This document shows positions 61,968 through 64,000 of a stretch of DNA of 64,000 bases, piece after piece. Each line of letters opens with the position of its first letter. Position 1 is the first letter of the stretch. The position numbers were made by a program, and so were the translations under genes. The DNA comes from DATDAH01 sp963725155 (GTDB lineage: Bacteria; Actinomycetota; Acidimicrobiia; Acidimicrobiales; DATDAH01), in NCBI GenBank assembly GCA_963725155.1, contig CAVRXU010000005.1, positions 496,001 to 560,000 on the forward strand, written 5' to 3'. Under the pieces are notes generated by a model. That model worked only from the letters and a program-made list of their open reading frames with translations, had not been told where the DNA came from and did no database searches.

Positions 61968-63298
61968 TGGGTGACGGCAAGATGGCGATCCGCGCCGACG
62001 ATGTGTCCAAGAAGTTCCGGTTGGCCCACAACCGCTCCGAGTACCTGAAGGAGGCCATCAAGCGGGCCGAACGCACCGAGTTCACCGACTTCTGGGCGCT
62101 GAAGAACGTGTCCTTCGAGGTCGAGGAGGGCTCGATGTTCGGCATCATCGGGCACAACGGCTCGGGCAAGTCGACCCTGCTGCGCCTGCTGTCGAACATC
62201 TACCGCCCGACCACCGGCAAGATCTCGACCAAGGGCCGGATCTCGGCTCTCCTGGAGCTGGGCACGGGCTTCCACCCGCAGCTCTCCGGGCGCGAGAACA
62301 TCTACCTGAACGCCTCGATCCTCGGGATCCCCCAGAAGGTCATCGCCCGTCGGATCGACGACATCATCGCCTTCGCCGACATCGGTGAGTTCATCGACTC
62401 GCCGGTCAAGATCTACTCCAGTGGCATGAAGGTGCGCCTCGGCTTCTCGGTCGCCGTCCACGTCGAGCCCGAGATCCTGCTGCTCGACGAGGTGGTGGCG
62501 GTCGGCGACGAGCGCTTCAAGCGCCGCTGCTTCGAGCACATCTACGAGCTGCGCCGTCAGGGCGTGACCATCGTGCTCGTGACCCACAGCCTCGGCCAGG
62601 TCCAGTCACTCTGCGACCAGGCCATCTGGATGGAGCGGGGCGAGGTCCGCGAGCAGGGCCACGCCATCGACATCGCCCGCAGCTACCTGCAACAGGTCAA
62701 CATCACCGAGGCCGAGGCCGGCTTCGAGGGAGACCTGGGCGACGCCGATCTGATCCTCGAGGGTCGGGGCGAGCGCCGCGGCACCGGGGAGATCACCATC
62801 GAGCACGTGAGCTTCGTGAACGCCCACAGGGCGGTCACGCCGTTCGCCAACTCCGGTCGTCCGCTGGTCGTGCGCATCCACTACAAGGCCCATCAGCCGG
62901 TCAAGAACCCCAGCTTCGCCGTGCGCTTCCACACCGATTCGGGGACCATGGTCACCGCCCCGAACAGCCGTCGCGGTCGCCTCAACACCGGCATGGTCGA
63001 CGGTGAGGGCGTGATCTTCTACAAGATCCCCCGCATGCACCTGACTCCGGGGACCTACCACCTCACCGCCGGTGTCTACGACGAGAACAACCTGCACATC
63101 TTCGACCAGCGCGAGCGCGAGTTCGAGCTGCGGGTGCAGCCCGGCAGCGCCAACGACGGCGAGGGCTACCTCGACCTCGGCGGCCAGTGGGCCATGCCCA
63201 CCGGAGGCAAAGAAGAAGAGGTCGTCGAGCAGGGCGCGTCGATGGGGGCTGACCGGGTGGACGGAGTCCTCGACGACCGGGAAGACGGCGCGGCCTGA
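61964..63298 (+). CDS. polysaccharide ABC exporter ATP-binding protein (Wzt/TagH type)
   Basis: 443 residues: ATPase domain at about 1-250 and a Wzt-C-like glycan-binding domain at about 265-400. Walker A is GIIGHNGSGKSTLL, the signature is YSSGMKVRLGF and Walker B is ILLLDEVVAVGD. The C-terminal beta-sandwich (RVRIHYK-type strands around FAVRFHTDSGTMV and GTYHLTAGVYDENN) recognises the end of the polymer, often a chemically capped terminus. Start GTG 61964 or ATG 61967, overlapping the permease stop. The presence of Wzt-C predicts that a terminal modification such as methyl or sulfate is the export signal, consistent with upstream genes. Confidence 0.9.
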   Translation: MMGDGKMAIRADDVSKKFRLAHNRSEYLKEAIKRAERTEFTDFWALKNVSFEVEEGSMFGIIGHNGSGKSTLLRLLSNIYRPTTGKISTKGRISALLELGTGFHPQLSGRENIYLNASILGIPQKVIARRIDDIIAFADIGEFIDSPVKIYSSGMKVRLGFSVAVHVEPEILLLDEVVAVGDERFKRRCFEHIYELRRQGVTIVLVTHSLGQVQSLCDQAIWMERGEVREQGHAIDIARSYLQQVNITEAEAGFEGDLGDADLILEGRGERRGTGEITIEHVSFVNAHRAVTPFANSGRPLVVRIHYKAHQPVKNPSFAVRFHTDSGTMVTAPNSRRGRLNTGMVDGEGVIFYKIPRMHLTPGTYHLTAGVYDENNLHIFDQREREFELRVQPGSANDGEGYLDLGGQWAMPTGGKEEEVVEQGASMGADRVDGVLDDREDGAA

Positions 63299-63338
63299 GG
63301 TACGCCGACATCCCAGCCGCCGCCGAGAGCGTGACGAC

Positions 63339-64000
63339 GTGAAGGCCGAGGAGACGCGGTCCCGCTTCGCCGCGCTCGCCGAGCGGAACCCGCTGCCCGA
63401 CGGGACCCTGACCGTCGGCGGCGGCCTCGTCGTCAACGGGATCATGTCCTATGTGTTCCTGGGCATCGCGGCCCGGACACTGGGTGTCGACGCCTTCGGC
63501 CCCCTGTCGGTCATGTGGGCCCTGATCTACCTCGTCGGGCCCGGGTTCTTCCTCCCCCTGGAACAGGAGGTCAGCCGCTCGCTGGCCAACCGCTGGGCCC
63601 GCGGGGTCGGCGTCGGTCCGCTCGTCAAGCAAGCGGGCCTGCTCGGCGCCGCGCTCATCGGGGCGCTGGTCCTGGTCACCCTGGTCGCCGCGCCGCTCCT
63701 CCTCGACCACCTCTTCGATGACCAGGTCCTCATCCTGATCGGCTTCGTCCTCGCCATCCTCGGCTACTCCGCGGTCCATCTCGCCCGCGGGACGTTGGCC
63801 GGGCTCGGTCGCTTCCGCGGCTACGCCCTGTTCTTCGTCTACGAGAACAGCCTGCGGGTGGCTGCGGCCATCGTCCTCGCTCTGCTCGGCGTCGACACGG
63901 CCGGCCCCTATGCCGTCGCCGTCGGGCTGGCTCCGGGCCTCGCCATCGGACTGGCCCTGTTGGGCGAGCACGATCTCGCCTCCGACGGGCCCCCTGCCCC
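63339..64000 (+). CDS. oligosaccharide flippase family protein, truncated by window end
   Basis: The 220 visible residues have about five transmembrane helices in the Wzx/MATE-like order: LTVGGGLVVNGIMSYVFLGI, TLGVDAFGPLSVMWALIYLV, EQEVSRSLANRWARG (typical of flippases) and SAVHLARGTLAGLGRFRGYA. GTG 63339 gives the basic N-terminus VKAEETRSRF. The gene runs past 64000 with no stop. It would flip lipid-linked sugars for a second glycan route beside the ABC exporter, or it belongs to the next operon. Confidence 0.75.
   Translation, partial: MKAEETRSRFAALAERNPLPDGTLTVGGGLVVNGIMSYVFLGIAARTLGVDAFGPLSVMWALIYLVGPGFFLPLEQEVSRSLANRWARGVGVGPLVKQAGLLGAALIGALVLVTLVAAPLLLDHLFDDQVLILIGFVLAILGYSAVHLARGTLAGLGRFRGYALFFVYENSLRVAAAIVLALLGVDTAGPYAVAVGLAPGLAIGLALLGEHDLASDGPPA

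Overview
The window is a high-GC (roughly 70%), densely packed bacterial chromosome segment. Several things point to Actinomycetota: a hexameric-type citrate synthase, an AcnA/mitochondrial-type aconitase, an N-terminal-GNAT acetyl-CoA-synthetase-like acetyltransferase, a probable 6C small RNA beside a HAD-IB gene, and many start codons preceded by a TAnnnT element 6-9 nt upstream (leaderless transcription). A lineage such as Acidimicrobiia is plausible but is inference. No rRNA, tRNA, CRISPR array or recognisable insertion sequence was seen.

Layout. 0-4 kb: a CocE/NonD hydrolase (cut by the window edge) divergent from a Rieske oxygenase, monomeric sarcosine-oxidase-like flavoenzyme and kinase-fold gene, suggesting breakdown of a methylated amine. 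4-13 kb: an LPXTG-anchored DUF11 surface protein, an SDR, a frameshifted molybdopterin oxidoreductase, a GNAT/acyl-CoA-synthetase protein acetyltransferase and a quinone reductase. 13-26 kb: central metabolism, with citrate synthase, a LysR regulator, a 6C-like RNA, a HAD-IB/PlsC fusion, a frameshifted aconitase divergent from a GntR/HutC regulator, small membrane proteins, a nitroreductase and a frameshifted glutamate synthase large subunit. 26-34.5 kb: the most interesting locus. Two divergent gene strings (fatty-acyl-reductase/HAD fusion, Zn dehydrogenase, LarA-like protein, acyltransferase; and TetR, methyltransferase, putative 2OG-Fe(II) oxygenase) share a 24-bp intergenic region that holds a TACCA-TT-TGGTA operator. 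34.5-41 kb: PPK2, Ddl, MurF, an MFS exporter, alanine dehydrogenase and a 2-hydroxyacid dehydrogenase, partly cell-wall precursor supply. 41-48 kb: a featureless 450-bp gap, an FtsX-type permease and MetH. 48-58 kb: two divergent AI-2E-family proteins, PduO-type cobalamin adenosyltransferase, leucyl aminopeptidase, several unknown membrane or secreted proteins, an HTTM protein, a sirtuin and a rhodanese-MoeB fusion. 58-64 kb: a surface-polysaccharide locus with sulfotransferases, a methyltransferase, a Wzm/Wzt-type ABC exporter and a truncated flippase.

How the genes may work together. The acetyltransferase at 9.5 kb and the sirtuin at 55.7 kb are a plausible writer/eraser pair for lysine acetylation. 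The GntR/HutC protein probably controls aconitase, and its promoter resembles that of the 6C-like RNA. Sulfotransferases beside an ABC glycan exporter suggest a sulfated surface polymer. Seven otherwise conserved genes carry frameshifts, concentrated at 22.2-28.1 kb and 58.9-60.0 kb. The remaining genes are clean, so local sequence error is at least as likely as gene decay.
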